64,000 bases of DNA from Acanthornis magna. Lineage: Eukaryota > Chordata > Aves > Passeriformes > Acanthizidae. The position numbers and the translations under genes were made by a program. Of the stretch, positions 51,401 to 63,255 are shown piece by piece. Each line of letters opens with the position of its first letter. Positions within the stretch are counted from its first letter, which is position 1. Below the pieces are notes generated by a model that saw nothing but the letters and a program-made list of their open reading frames with translations, had not been told where the DNA came from and did no database searches. The stretch is from assembly GCA_036785705.1 (NCBI GenBank), contig JAWUZG010000005.1:3220001-3284000 (forward strand). Reading direction: 5' to 3'.

Positions 51401-53220
51401 CAACATGGAATTTGCTTGGCCATTACAGCTCCTATGGATTCTGTCAGCGCAGAGCTACAGCCCTGGAGAGAGATGTACAAGGGTTTGCTGATTGCCTTCT
51501 GCTACAGAGGGAGACACTGAAGACTGCTCAGCTACTGCTTCAAATCCTGAGCAGATGCTCTACAAAAGAGAAAAAGTCTCCAGCTTCCAGAGGAATGTGC
51601 CTGCCTCTCTCTCCAAAACTGGCCCACAGCAGTTACTGACCACATGGCACTGCATGGGACTCAAAGGTTTGAAGTTTAGCCAAGTAAAGACATTCTTGGC
51701 TATATGATAAGCATTTAAGAGCTACCAGCTTCATCTTCCTGGGCAAGGTAAGGGGTGATTTCAGGAGCTGTATATAAAGCAGGCCAAAGCGAGTGCCACA
51801 GGTAGGATTTTGACAGTTCTCAATGTTACAATTCATCCTGCATTGCTGGTAGCGTGTATTTATCACATTTGATCATTCAGTTGGTTCTTCCATACCTATC
51901 TCTCCCATTGCTGTATAAGCCATTACAAAGTAGTTCCCTGTTCTGCCATCAAGGTGAGCATGTCCCAGTGTCCCTTTCAAAGTGACAATTAGCGCCAATT
52001 AACATAAAAGCTATGAAACAGAAGCTTCAAGAGAAGCAGTACACCAGTCATCTCCACAGTGCTTCCACAGGGATCAGAGATTAAGCACTTTCTCTGTGGT
52101 GATGTTTTAAGGAGGTGTGAGTGAATACGAGACCTAAGATCCATCCAGGAACCAGCTGTGGAATACAAGCAATACTAGACTGGAGAAGAAGAAGGAGATG
52201 AAAGACCATCTTTTTAAAAAGAAATACATCTCATGAAACCCAGCATTTGTTGGGACAACCAGTGAAGCCAAAAGCACTGTCTCCTTTCTATGAGCACCTA
52301 TTCACCACAAAACCCTAAGATCTCCCTGCCTTATCTCAGGAAGGTTAACTCAGGGAAAATGCAAGAGAGGAAGTGCAGATGAAGCTCCTATCCCCAAATC
52401 ACACAAAACCCTTCAAACAGACCTACGAGGTTTGGGTTGTTTCCAGCCCTTGCAAATCAAGCAACATGGATTAGTTTGCAAACCCCATCATGAACGCTAC
52501 AGGGCTCACACAGCTCTAATTTTAACCTGCACCCCCATACTCTGCACAAACACATATATCCATGAAACAGAACATCATCCATATCCCACACTGCCTATTT
52601 GTTCATTGCCAACAAGTAGATTAGAGCTCAATTCACACTGATTAAAGGATTGGACTCATCTGTGAGCCAATCCTGATTTTTGCCCAACACCACTCAATCA
52701 TTGTTCACTCACTGGCCCAAGTTGATCCCGGCTTTTGTGTGGGCATAAAAACGCTCTCCCTTCCTGTTTTCAGTGCTCACTGGAATGGGAATGCCCGCAG
52801 CATTCAGCCATCAGGCATGGACACATCCTTTATGGCATGGACCCACAGCAAAAACAGTCTGTCCAAAGGGGACTGGGAGCACAGCAAACACACTTGATGT
52901 CCAGGGCAAAATGAACTCGCTGTGTGAAGGTGCTGCCTGCACACCCACTCCCCATCCCAGCTATCTCCACAGCTGATCCTGCTGGAGCAACGGGCTCTTC
53001 CAACCGTTCCCATTCCATGCAGGCCCCAGCACTCACAACAGTCAAGGGGAACTCACAGAAAACAAAGCTGTCACACCCATACCCTCTGTGCCTCCATGCC
53101 AAAATAAGAGAGTCCTCCTCTGCCATTCGTATTAGAGGAAAGGATGTGAACTTGTGAACCCCTTTCAGTTGCAGTGCCAACCAAAATACTCCAGAGGTAA
53201 TTTAAAAATATCTCCTCGGT
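48430..53220. other. Gene-free non-coding DNA
   Basis: No gene or recognised transposon is present in this stretch of unique sequence. Open frames reach 135 codons (48398-48805 +), with no domain resemblance. No long simple repeats are seen. Confidence 0.7.
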
Positions 53221-55080
53221 GTGTGCAACAGGAGCAGGCTGTGCCTGAGCTGCTGTGTTTCTCTCCTCTCTGCAGTGGCCACCTGGGATGCAACCAGCAT
53301 GCACTTCCTAAGCGCCAGGGGTGGCATTTACAGCCTGCCACAAAGATGCCTGGGACAGCTCACATCTGAGGCAGCTCCCTCCTGCGTTTGTTCAATGGGA
53401 CAGGCAGGACACAGCCCCAGCCCTCTCCTGCTGCCCGGCACACTGTGTGGGCAGGGAGTGGAGGTGAAACAAATTCAACAGGACAGGAGAAAATGGCAAC
53501 TTGGAATTGACAGAAAGGCCATTGCTCGGAGCTGTGTGAAATCCCGAGCCCCCGAGGAGAGCATAAAATGGGAAACTCAGGCTCAGTTTCCAGAAATTCA
53601 TATCCACAAAAATAAACCACAAAGTGAGTCAGAAGAGCGTGTTTTCATACACAGGCACACTGTGCATTACCCTGCTGCCAATAACAGCAGTGACAGAAAG
53701 GCACAAACCCCAGGTCTGTATTCCATGGACAATATGGAATTGTGCAACCCTGCCCAGCACAGCCCTGGCCACCAGCAACCACAGCCACTCCTGTCCGGAA
53801 GGAGCAGGTACCCCCTTGGAACTGCATTAAACTCCATGTTTATTGTCAATAATCGCTCTTATTTCATACTCCATACTGCTATTTTATCCACTGGTTCTCT
53901 TATCTTTGTTCACATAATTATATTTTGCTTTTCTTTTTTTTTTTTCCACTAACTCTTAATCCCCCTTACACATCCCCCCAAGGAACAAGGTGTTAGCATG
54001 ATGTGGCCAAGCATGGTCTTAATCAGAGCAGCCAGATTTTACAGGGGTGCTACATCTTCCTCTCTCTACAGACCCAGAAGCCAGCTGAGAACACCACAGT
54101 CTTTCTTTGATCAGACCCACTGATACTTTTTGCCATGTATAAAAATCACGCAGTGTGGCACAGATCTCTAAGTCCAGAGATGCTACAGACATCGACACCT
54201 GTAGGAGATTTTTTAAAAAGTATCTTCTATTTCTTATTATAATCATGGCAAGCACTGCATCCCATGGCTTTTATGGCAGCTTTCTAAAGCCAAATCCTTC
54301 CTCAACTAATGTTTGTTCTAAGTCCAAGGAAGCAGGAAACAGCCTCTGAAATTTGCCACAGGTCCCTAACATTTATGTGCACTGTTGTTCTTTTCTCCCT
54401 GCATTTGTTAGTTTTGGAGAGCAGAAATTGTGGGCGGGTTTGTTTCTTTTTGGCTGAATCTGTTCAGGATTCCTTGTTGGACAGCATTAACACAGAGTTT
54501 CCAGGAACAATGGCAGAAGGAGGGAAGTTTCGTCAGGGTGGGTAAAACAATCAGCCTGGAACAGTGCATTTTTAACAATGGACTCGAAGGTCTGAGGAGA
54601 GAGGGATGTTTCCAGAAGCTGTCATTTTGGCTTTTGTTCCTTCTCCCTGACCCCGTGACTCCTCTGCAATACCTGTTCTCACACAGCCACGTCCAGTGAG
54701 TGCTGCATTAGCACATCTTTCTTGGAGAGGACAGAGAGGGTAGAGATGAAAAGGCCGTTTTGGACCCATTCGTTATAGCTGTGTTTTCTAAGGCAATACA
54801 TGAAACCTGTCACTGTCTCTCCTGTCATTTCCCTCCCCCTTTGCTGTTTCTTTTTGTTGGTTTTTTTTTTTTAGTTGCATATCATGACCAAGAGGCTGGA
54901 TCATCATGCACTAAGGAAATATTAATTCCTTTGCTGTTGCATCTAAAAGCTAAGATGACGAATTTCTGTGCCATGCTACATTATACGGGGATAAAGGAAC
55001 AAAAGGGTGAAGGACAGTGGCTGCATGGTGTCTTAATCAGATGCAGATCAGCCTAAGAGCATCAGACCATCAAATCCCTG
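53221..55080. other. Non-coding DNA containing the longest open frame of the window
   Basis: A 243-codon plus-strand frame spans 53221-53952. It starts in ordinary sequence and ends in a T-run that codes for phenylalanine. Its translation is low in recognisable structure, and several minus-strand frames of 60-86 codons overlap it. I read it as a chance stop-poor patch and not as a gene. The rest holds T-rich tracts (53933-53945, 54862-54874) and no recognised element. Confidence 0.65.
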
Positions 55081-55082
55081 CT

Positions 55083-55450
55083 CTGCAGCAATCGTGCACC
55101 TTTAGTCAGGCTCTGAATGGGCTGAGATAGATTCGGGGCTTTATTGAAAGATCATACAGGATGACTGCAAAATCCCATTACTTGTTGATTAAGTATTGAT
55201 TGCCTCGGTATTAACAAGCCAGCTAATATGAAGTGACCTCTGAGGCCACTGGTTGGAGGAAAAAAAAGACAATTTACTAAAACAGGCAGGCAGATGAATA
55301 AGAGGGCTAGATCTGCTCTTGGCTTTTAGCTTCGGTTAAAATGTCACACTCGATAGTGCAGATCAATGCCCACTTTATTTCCTTGCAGCCGTCTTATTAC
55401 CATCATGAGGCTGCCTCCTTTGATGCTTTTTAATGACCCTCTGAACCGCG
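55083..55450. promoter_or_regulatory. Best candidate conserved non-coding element
   Basis: About 370 bp without repeats look strikingly like a deeply conserved vertebrate enhancer. They include TGTTGATTAAG and the ONECUT-like TATTGATT (55194-55201). Also present are GGTATTAACAAGCC, CAGCTAATATG, a TGACCT half-site (55234-55239) and TTTAATGACC (55429-55438). Scattered single CpGs survive (for example CTCGGTATT and GAACCGCG), which neutral DNA tends to lose. There is no open frame of note. This is by-eye inference, and a human or chicken alignment would settle it. Confidence 0.35.
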
Positions 55451-56929
55451 TGCTCTGCTTACCCACTGCCTTTGACTAAAAGGAAAGGAAAAGCTTTTTT
55501 TTTTCCCTTGCTGGTGATGGAGTGGCTGAGAACATGACATTGTGCCAGTATAAGTGGAGCAATGAGGTTTCTCGGGTCACCGGTGCTGCGACTCTGCTCT
55601 TTCACTCGGTTTCTAGCTTTTCTTTCTTTCTTTTCTAGATTTCAAAAAGTCTTGCTCCTTTTCATAACTTCAAAACTGGTGAGATATTAAGAGACCACCT
55701 ACTGACAACTTCTGTCCAACACTCTTATTTGTGTTTTTAAGTGCAATAAGTTTAGCAGCTCTTGTTACATTAATTCTCCTGAAAAGCACCTCACCCAATT
55801 ATTTTGAATCTAACTTTTTTTTTCCTTGTTGCCACTTGCAAATCGAAGAATTACTTTTGATGGTGAATAAAGAGCACTGAGGGGATACAGTTTGAGTCTT
55901 CTGAATCAAAATTGGACCGTATTAAGAACCGTGGAAGATCCGAGACTTTCCTCTTCAGCACATGCACAGTCTTTTAATCTAAGCTTATGTATTGAGTCAA
56001 ACATAAGCTACACATTAAAGAGAAGACAACAATTCTTATATTCAAAATGCTGCAGTTCTGTAAAGCACTTCCATTAGCATATTTAATTCTCATTTAAGAG
56101 AGTAACCTGCCAATAATTTGATGTTTTGAAGAAGCAGACAAATGGTATAGAGAATAGAGATTATTCAATACCTATTGAAAGGCATAAAGGGTATTTGAAA
56201 CTCCTGGATAAATTAAGGACACGAGGAAGAGAAGGTGAATTAGGAAAACAGCTATTCCAACAGCAAAGATTTTCTTCTCCTTGCGAAAGCCTGTAAAGCT
56301 AATGAGCCAAAGTTGAATGGATGTTAATGGAGAAATCTCGCACACACATTTGTAGGCAGGAGACTTGGGGAGGGGGAGAGCAGAAAAATGGAAAAAAAAA
56401 GAATGACTGGAAATATCACCAGGGTGGACCTCAGTTTTAAACAAATAGCAACAACAGGGGCAACATCTGCCTTGGAAGTAGCCAGTGGGGAGAGATGTGG
56501 TCATGGCATTGCCTGATGACACTGGCCCGAGCCAAAATCACTGAAAAGCTGCCCACCAGTTTCAGCAGACTGTGGTACTGAGAACATAAATTAAAAAATC
56601 TCTGGTTTTTTTCTGCAGTAACAAAAGGACACAATTCATGTGCCTCATTGCTTTAATTTCTCTCTCTCCTCCCTGCTACTCTTCCTCTTCTGTGGTTTTG
56701 TGGCAGAAACACGTACAAGAAAAATAATAAGCACCATCAGGAGGCTGTTTGGGGAGCATGCAGAAGTTTTGGTACCCTGCAAAGCCACACTCACCCTCAA
56801 GTGCTGAATCAGCCACAAATGCAGGATCTGGTTTCTTATTCCCTCCTTTCCCTCCTCTACTCTTCAACACGACACTCTTAAAAATCAGAATCATGCAGGT
56901 AATCTTTGGAGTGTGAGACCTTGATGGGA

Positions 56930-57010
56930 TGACTGAGATTATTACTGTGCTACTATTATTTATATAGTGCCATAAACGTGCATGATGCTTAGCAGAATAC
57001 AAGACATCCC
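56930..57010 (+). mobile_element. Possible ancient SINE/LINE 3' end of uncertain family
   Basis: The order ATTATTTATATAGTGCCATAAA, GTGCATGATGCTTAGCAGAATACAAGACA and then CCCTCCTGC resembles a common amniote repeat ending, with ATTATTATTTATATAGCGCC followed by GGCGCTTTACA. The resemblance is from memory and the family name is not certain (L2, L3/CR1-L3 or a related SINE). It would be a very old, decayed copy. Confidence 0.3.
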
Positions 57011-57060
57011 TCCTGCACCAAACTGCGCAGTGCCCTGCTTAGTGAAGAAGGATAATTTCA

Positions 57061-57079
57061 AACACACACACACACACAG
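57061..57079 (+). repeat. (AC)n microsatellite
   Basis: About nine AC units lie between AAT- and GAGGG-containing sequence. It is a short dinucleotide repeat, probably only weakly polymorphic at this length. Confidence 0.85.
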
Positions 57080-58786
57080 AGGGAGGCACACCCCTCTCCT
57101 GGCTCCTTTGCAAAGGGCTCCAGAGCTTTAGGAGCAAGCTCCGTTTTTTTTTCTTTTTTCTTTTTTTTTTTTGGTTCAAATTACTCACAAAAAGTTGCGT
57201 TTTAAACTGTAAGCCCAGCTTGAAGGCTGTTGGCCAAATGGAGGCATGTAGGGGCTCAGATCTGGAGCAGAGCCTAACAGGCTTGTCCATAAATGCGTGC
57301 CTCTCCAGCATCCTGCCTGCTGCAGCTCTAATTATAAATTACCCCCGTAGACACACAGGGGTTCTAGTGAATTAAGCAAAAAATTTAGACTGGCTGATAG
57401 GAAAACAAGTTTTTGCACAGCATTCCCAATAAGAAATTATACACTTGTTATGCATTACAGTCTGTGCTCAAAATGCTATTTCAGCATTCTGGGTATTAAA
57501 AAAGGAAGCTTATGTGGTCTTGTGGTGAAAGACTGTGAAGGATTATTTCAAGTAAACTGTAGGGAAATATAAAACAAACCCAGTTAATTTATCACAACAG
57601 TGAAGATGCATAAATAAGATGTTTATGAACAACAAGGACAGTTTACCTATTATTCCAAAGAATTCATGTTTTCAGGAGCAAAATATTTTCTTTAAAGAAA
57701 AACTATGCCAATTTTTCTCAGGTCAACAATATAAAAGTTTGTATGGAAAGCAGCCTGAAAATCTAAGTTCAATGTACTTTTCACACTTTTTGTAATTTCT
57801 AATTATAATCAAGATCTCTTGGGTTGAGTGAGAGCAGAGCACATCTTTGGAAAATACCTGCATTAGATCAAAGACAGAACCTGGTGCCCAGAGAGCTTTG
57901 GGAAGATGCAGGGGAAACACATCAGGACAAGAACCTCAGCAACAGGAATCAGCCAACATTCACTGTCTCTAACAGAGTTTGTGCAGCTCAGAGCAAATGA
58001 AGTCCTGGCTAATTGCATATAATCTGTATGGATCTTTAAAACAATTTTAACAAGTGATGAACTCATACACCCTGTGCTCTAGGCTAAGCTTCCTCAATGC
58101 CAGAATCACAAATGATGTCAAACCCAATAACCAGGGCCTCAATACCAGCCTGAAAATACATCACTTGGCTGAATCATGGTTCAGCCAGAAGTGCAATTCC
58201 TAAGAGCCCTTAAAGAAGTTTGAACCAACACACAACTGTGGACACTGACCTTCATTTTCATGAGCACACTTTATATCAGAAGTGCCCAATTCCATCTCTG
58301 GCTTATTTGGATTTATGCCAAAGTGGTGCTGTTCCTGGGTTTCCAAATGGTGTCTGCAGCCTGCTATTCCTCCTTCCACATCAGCTGTTCCAGAGGTCAC
58401 CCCTCTGCCCAGGAGGTACGGCCCCGGCCAAGGTGAGCTGTGCACTCACTCCTTGGCAGCATTTGCTGAACCCATGACTAAAGATGAGCAGCAATAAAGT
58501 CCTGAGGGTCAATGTGCAGCACCCTGATCTTCTCCAGACAAAGGGCATGGGCAGCACATCAAGGCTGGGCAACTCCTGCAGCCCAGTGTTCTTTTACTTG
58601 CCTGCCACTCACCTCTCTGCCTTTAAACCAATCATTGCTCATTTAATAACACAGGCTGTGCTCCTCCCTCAAGAACTTTTCCTCTGACCTGATCACAATC
58701 TGTGAATTCTGCAGGGTCAGACTTTTATTTTGCATTTGTGATACTTAACAGCACAGCACCCTGAGCTGTTTAGAGCCCATACATAT

Positions 58787-58930
58787 TTGCTCCATCCCTG
58801 GAAGTGTCCAAGGCCAGGTTGGATGGGGCTTGGAGCAACCTGGGATACTGGAAAGGGTCCCTGCCAGGGCAGGGAGCTGGAGCTGGATGAGTCTTAAGAT
58901 TCCTTCCAACCAAGGCCATTCTATGGTGAT
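58787..58930 (+). mobile_element. CR1 LINE, short 3' untranslated fragment
   Basis: This is a second, strongly 5'-truncated CR1 copy. It begins with the CR1 phrase TCCATCCCTGGAAGTGT and GGCCAGGTTGGATGGGGCTT. It goes on through CTGCCAGGGCAGGGAGCTGGAG and CTTCCAACCAAGGCCATTCTATGG, which is the usual CR1 3' end with one to two terminal ATTCTATG-type octamers. It contains none of the ORF. A few substitutions and a G-for-A near the tail separate it from the copy at 39.4 kb. As expected for CR1 there is no poly-A. Like the first copy, it is of a type common in songbirds. Confidence 0.92.
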
Positions 58931-61741
58931 GTCAAAACACAAATTTAAAAAAGTAGGAGATAGAAAGCAGAAGATTTGTCTTTAAACCTTTACGGCTCCA
59001 AGCCAGCAGGCCATCAGATGAATTTAAATTAATTAAATTATTAAATCTTGTGAGCACCTGACTGCTTACAAGATGCTGTTTCAGGCCACATTCACCGTCA
59101 TGCAAATATCTCTGTGTTGGTTCACGATTTCTTTCCAACTGAAAACCTGCTTTCTTACCCACACAGGCTGAGGAGTGCCTGGATTTAACTGAAGGGGGCA
59201 TTCAGAAACAGGAAGGCACAGTCAGGAGAAATGCCCTGCACACCAAACTGCTCCTGAGCCAGCCCAAATTCACCCTGGAACAGCAGGGTCCTTCCGAGAG
59301 AAAGCGCAGGCTTCCATCCATGTCCTGTGCCGCCCTCCGCAGAGCAGGACCATCACCTTTGGGTGGTGATCTGGTTTTGTACCTCAGGTAGCACCTCCTC
59401 ACTGGGTGTGCGGCAGACATTCCCACCCACACAGCTGGCCAGCAGAGAGACAGAATAGAGAGATCACATTTCAGTACAATGGCTGCTTCCTCAGGAATGC
59501 CAATTGTAATTTAAAAAACAGTGACAAGTGCTTCTTAGCCTGTGAACTTTCCTATTGCTGGGCTGAGTGAAATGGGGGCAGTTTTCCTTTAAATTTTGCC
59601 AGTAATGATATGGTACACAAAGTGACAGACTACCCGGTTTGGGTAGAATGCTAACATTGTTCTTTTTCCCTCTTAAAAGGCCATGTGCAAGAAAACCTCT
59701 CTAGTTAAATCCATCCATTTAAAATCACCATCAGGTCACAGAAAAAAGCCTCAACATGCTAAGAGTCTTCAGTGCAAAACACATGCCAGGGTCCAGCTTG
59801 TATGGAGCTGCTGGAGGAGGTGATGCTTGGGAAGGTGTGCTCGAGTTCTGCTATAAAGTCCTTGATTTGCTTCTCGTACCTGTTTTTAGCCTCTCAGATG
59901 TGACCAGGTTTCAGTGCATATCCATTTTTAATAAGAAAGGAAATGAGCAGGTGTTGATGCGTGGTGTATAACCGCAACAATTCCAACTGCATTTGTCTAA
60001 TGGGGATGATAACACATTTCAGCAAGGTATGCACTGAGGTATGATGAAAATAGGACTGAAATCCCCTCCTGAATTGGGATCCTAGGAAGTATAAATTTAA
60101 GTTGCACTTTAATTTGTTACAGCACGCTGTTGAAAAGTAACAGCATTTAGAGCTGACTGAGCAGACGCTAATGTGCTTCAAACAGACAATATTAACAATC
60201 TTGATATTACTTAATAACACATGTTTTCCCTTCAAAGACTGACTGCAGAGCAAAAAGCACACAGAAATACTGACATGGAGTTCCCTTGCAATGCAGATGG
60301 CACCTCCACCCCGAGCACAGAGGGCAGGGAGCTCTCCCATGGAACATCTACTCCGTGAGTCACACTGGATACGTGGCTGCTGTGTCTGAGTGAAACACAG
60401 AGCATTGATACTGGCGCTAATTAAGAAAGAAACTGTTTTTTACTTCCCCGAGCAAAACATTTCAGCAACAGTAGCTGTTTCGCAGAAGACGTGAATGAAA
60501 AACCCCACCATTCCTTCCAAGGAAGTTGCAAGTATTCTGTCACCAGTGGAAAACAGATCACATTTGACAAATCACCGTGTTCTCAGTCTCCGGCTTACTT
60601 TAACCTCAGTGCAATATGCAAGAGCTCATGAGAGAAGAGTTAGGTTAGAAGCAGTTCCTCTAAAAGGAGGAGTTAAAAAACCCCAAAGCATTCCCTGCAT
60701 CCTTGGGAACAGAAATTCCATGCTGGAACAACTGCTCTGCATTTTCAAATGAAATAATATTAAATACTGTGGTGTAGCATTGCTGGGTTAGCTGGTACTG
60801 ATTTTACTTATGTTAAGAAGTCATTTACTTTGGAAGTAGCCAAATTTTTTCCAAGAGCTCTGCTGATGTGTGGATGTCCCATAATAAAAAGCACATTTTC
60901 TTGTATTTTGTAAGGATCAAAATTCATAACACTTTACACTCAAAAGGTTTTTAATTAAGTGCCACATTAATGCTGCTTGCACTGCCTGCATCACAGACCC
61001 AACTTCCAAATGAGCTCACAGACACATTTTCAAGTGCTCAGTATTTTCCAGGTTTTAGAAAGAACTCAGCTCCCATCTCAGCGCCTAAAAAAAGCCTGAG
61101 TGTTTCAGAGATGAGCTCTGCTAATAAACCTGTCCTATACATCTGAAATAACAACAAGCACACACATCACTCTATAGATTCCAAACATCCTTTAACACAG
61201 CCTCTTGGAAAGTGGTGCACTGGGATGACTGTGCTTTTCACCACTAAAATATTTGAAAAGCGCAACTATTTCCTTGGACTTGTAAAAGCTTGCAAAAACA
61301 ATCCTGTGAAAAAAAAGCTCTTCAGCTTCAGTTGCTGATTATTAAAACTTTAAAAGAAACACATCCCACAGAAAACAATTAACAACATCTGAAGATTCCT
61401 CTGCCTGCCTAGATGTCTTAATCCGGAAATTAATTATAAATTAAATTTATCACATACATGCAAAAAATACACATGTAGCTGGCCAACAATTTGAGATAAT
61501 GCAAACATGAAGGGAAAGAGTTCTGTAAAGACAACTGGGTGAAAAGTAAAAGGATTAGCTTCAAATGATTATCCCCGGAATCTGACAAACCGTACACACA
61601 CCTTAGTTTAGCTCAAATTTGCCCTGCCAATCAGGCTGTTAAATTACATAACAATTTGATGCCTCTTAACAAAAGATGGCATCCCAGGCGTTAGCTTCCA
61701 TTGTGGCAGTCACAGAAATTGATGTCTATTTCCTGCCTACA

Positions 61742-61832
61742 ATTTTTTTTATTTTTTCCCTAATTTTACATTTTTTTTCCCAGAGATATATTACTTCTCT
61801 TTCTCTTCTTTCTTTTCTTTTTTTTTTTTTTT
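61742..61832 (+). repeat. T-rich low-complexity tract
   Basis: A T- and TTTC-rich stretch ends in an uninterrupted run of about 15 T. No retrocopy is recognised on the minus strand beside it. Confidence 0.75.
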
Positions 61833-62904
61833 ATTTCATATTCCCCATGCGGTGTTACTCATTTTGTTGTGACCACACACACACACAGAGAAAAAGAAAT
61901 AAATAATTCTTTTCAGCTCTTTCAGGGATCCAGATGAACATAATCTGTGTTGTGTTCACTTTGTTATTACTTTATGTAAGAGGTGACACAAAACCAGCAG
62001 AGCCAAGGCAGAATCTCGAAATACATATGCTGCCTTTCTGCCTTACACACACTCCCAAATACACGACACTTGTTAAGTGGCAGCCACGTACCACGAGCAT
62101 CTCATACACTTTATCTTCGTGCGTTTATGCTGATTATTATACACGAGATGTTCAAGAGTTTCCTGAGCAAGGCAGAGGGAAGTGGCTGTACTTTGATTTG
62201 CATGGTGAAAACACAGATGAGCCAACACTCCAAGAAGAGCAGCATTCCCGTGGCAGTAGCAAAGGGAGCTGCCAGGCTGGAGAGATGGACAGCACCACGT
62301 TGTTCTCCTGCCTGCCAGGTCCTCTGGGGACAGAGCACAGACCCCAGTGCAGCACTGCTGTGTTTTCTTTCCTTGCATCACTCAAAGACCACTATAATTT
62401 GGGGAGTTGTGGCTATCAGTTTGTATGTTTAAAATGATGATGCTTCCACTTATCTATTTTCCTTGATGGCTTTTGGCAATTATGAATATTTCTGCTTTTT
62501 TTCTCTGCCTGCTACAAGACATAGTGAATAGACAGAGAAGTCTCACTGCAGCTGCTTGGAGGCTGCTGGTCATTGATTTATTTAAGTGACCACATGTGAG
62601 GGGCAGGGTAAGCCTGAGTGCCAGACAGGCAGCTCATTGACAGTGCACCCACAGACAGGGAATGTGGTTAATACACAGGTCAGGATGCCAGAACTCCTTC
62701 ATGGCAGGCTACTCAAAGTGAAAACATTCCTTACTGGCTTCTGCCTCTGCACATGTCTTGCTTTCGGTTACCAGTACCATTAAATATGCTGGAGAGTGGA
62801 AAAAGGCATTCCAGCCTGCACCCTTACATGGTCAGAGCACAGTAACCCCAACTTCCACCAAACTACCTTCAAACCTTTCTTTGCTCTTGCCTAGACTATT
62901 CTTT

Positions 62905-62918
62905 TGTGTGTGTGTGTG
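62905..62918 (+). repeat. (TG)n microsatellite
   Basis: Seven TG units are followed shortly by a run of seven C. It is short simple sequence. Confidence 0.8.
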
Positions 62919-63130
62919 ATTCCCCCCCTTTCTTCATGTTAAACAACTTCCAGTGAGAAAACAAGCTTGCACTTTTGGGCTCTGCCAGTTTGCCCCTCCC
63001 AAACCTGCTGCTGCCCTAGGAACAGTCCCCACATGGCACATTTGTGTGGGGAAGGGCTGCCCCCTTGAGTATGCTCTCCAGTGCACCCAGTGTGGCACCA
63101 GAATGAATGTGGAGGGTCTGCAGACATCTG

Positions 63131-63255
63131 AGAGAATCACAGAATATCCTCAGTTATGATCAAGTCCAGCACTTCAGCAAATAGCCCAGACTGGGATTGA
63201 ATGTGCAGCCTTGGCACTGTGGGCACCATGCTCTAACCAGCTGAGCTAATCACAA
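63131..63255 (-). mobile_element. tRNA-Ile-derived SINE with CR1-type tail (TguSINE1-like)
   Basis: Read on the minus strand, 63255 to about 63182 aligns with tRNA-Ile(AAU). The pol III A box is well kept (TTAGCTCAGCTGG), then GTTAGAGCATGGTGC, then GCCAAGG and a weakened B box ATTCAATCCC. The anticodon loop is changed to CCCACAG, so isoleucine decoding is lost. The part from 63181 to 63131 reads CTGGACTTGATCATAACTGAGGATATTCTGTGATTCT. That is a CR1-like 3' tail with one to two ATTCTGTG units, and about 15 bp appear to be missing from the middle. A tRNA-Ile head joined to a CR1 tail is the structure described for passerine TguSINE1, which uses CR1 machinery for copying. I recall the family only in outline, so the subfamily name is less certain than the structure. 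Confidence 0.85.

Larger units (their letters stand above)
55460..58785. other. Gene-free non-coding DNA
   Basis: No gene is seen. Contents are T-rich tracts (55494-55504, 55619-55636, 57144-57172), a (CA)n repeat at 57061-57079 and a possible ancient retroposon 3' end at 56930-57010. The longest open frames are about 116 codons and carry no recognisable domain. Confidence 0.7.
58933..63130. other. Gene-free non-coding DNA
   Basis: No supported gene is present. The region contains AT-rich patches (59020-59046, 61425-61455), T-rich tracts (61742-61832), short CA/TG repeats at 61873-61887 and 62905-62918, and a C7 run at 62923-62929. A 167-codon frame (61934-62437 +) begins with a hydrophobic stretch, but it lies where five of six frames are open. 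TAAT-rich, repeat-free sequence around 61400-61680 may be conserved. Confidence 0.65.

Noticed and set aside
53221..53952. 243-codon open frame, the longest in the window
   Set aside because: The translation shows no domain, has chance-like composition and ends in poly-phenylalanine from a T-run. Overlapping minus-strand frames are also open, and a frame near this length is not surprising in 64 kb.
63182..63255. Functional tRNA gene
   Set aside because: The anticodon loop and B box are mutated, the acceptor stem does not pair properly, and a CR1-type tail follows. It is a SINE head and not a tRNA gene.
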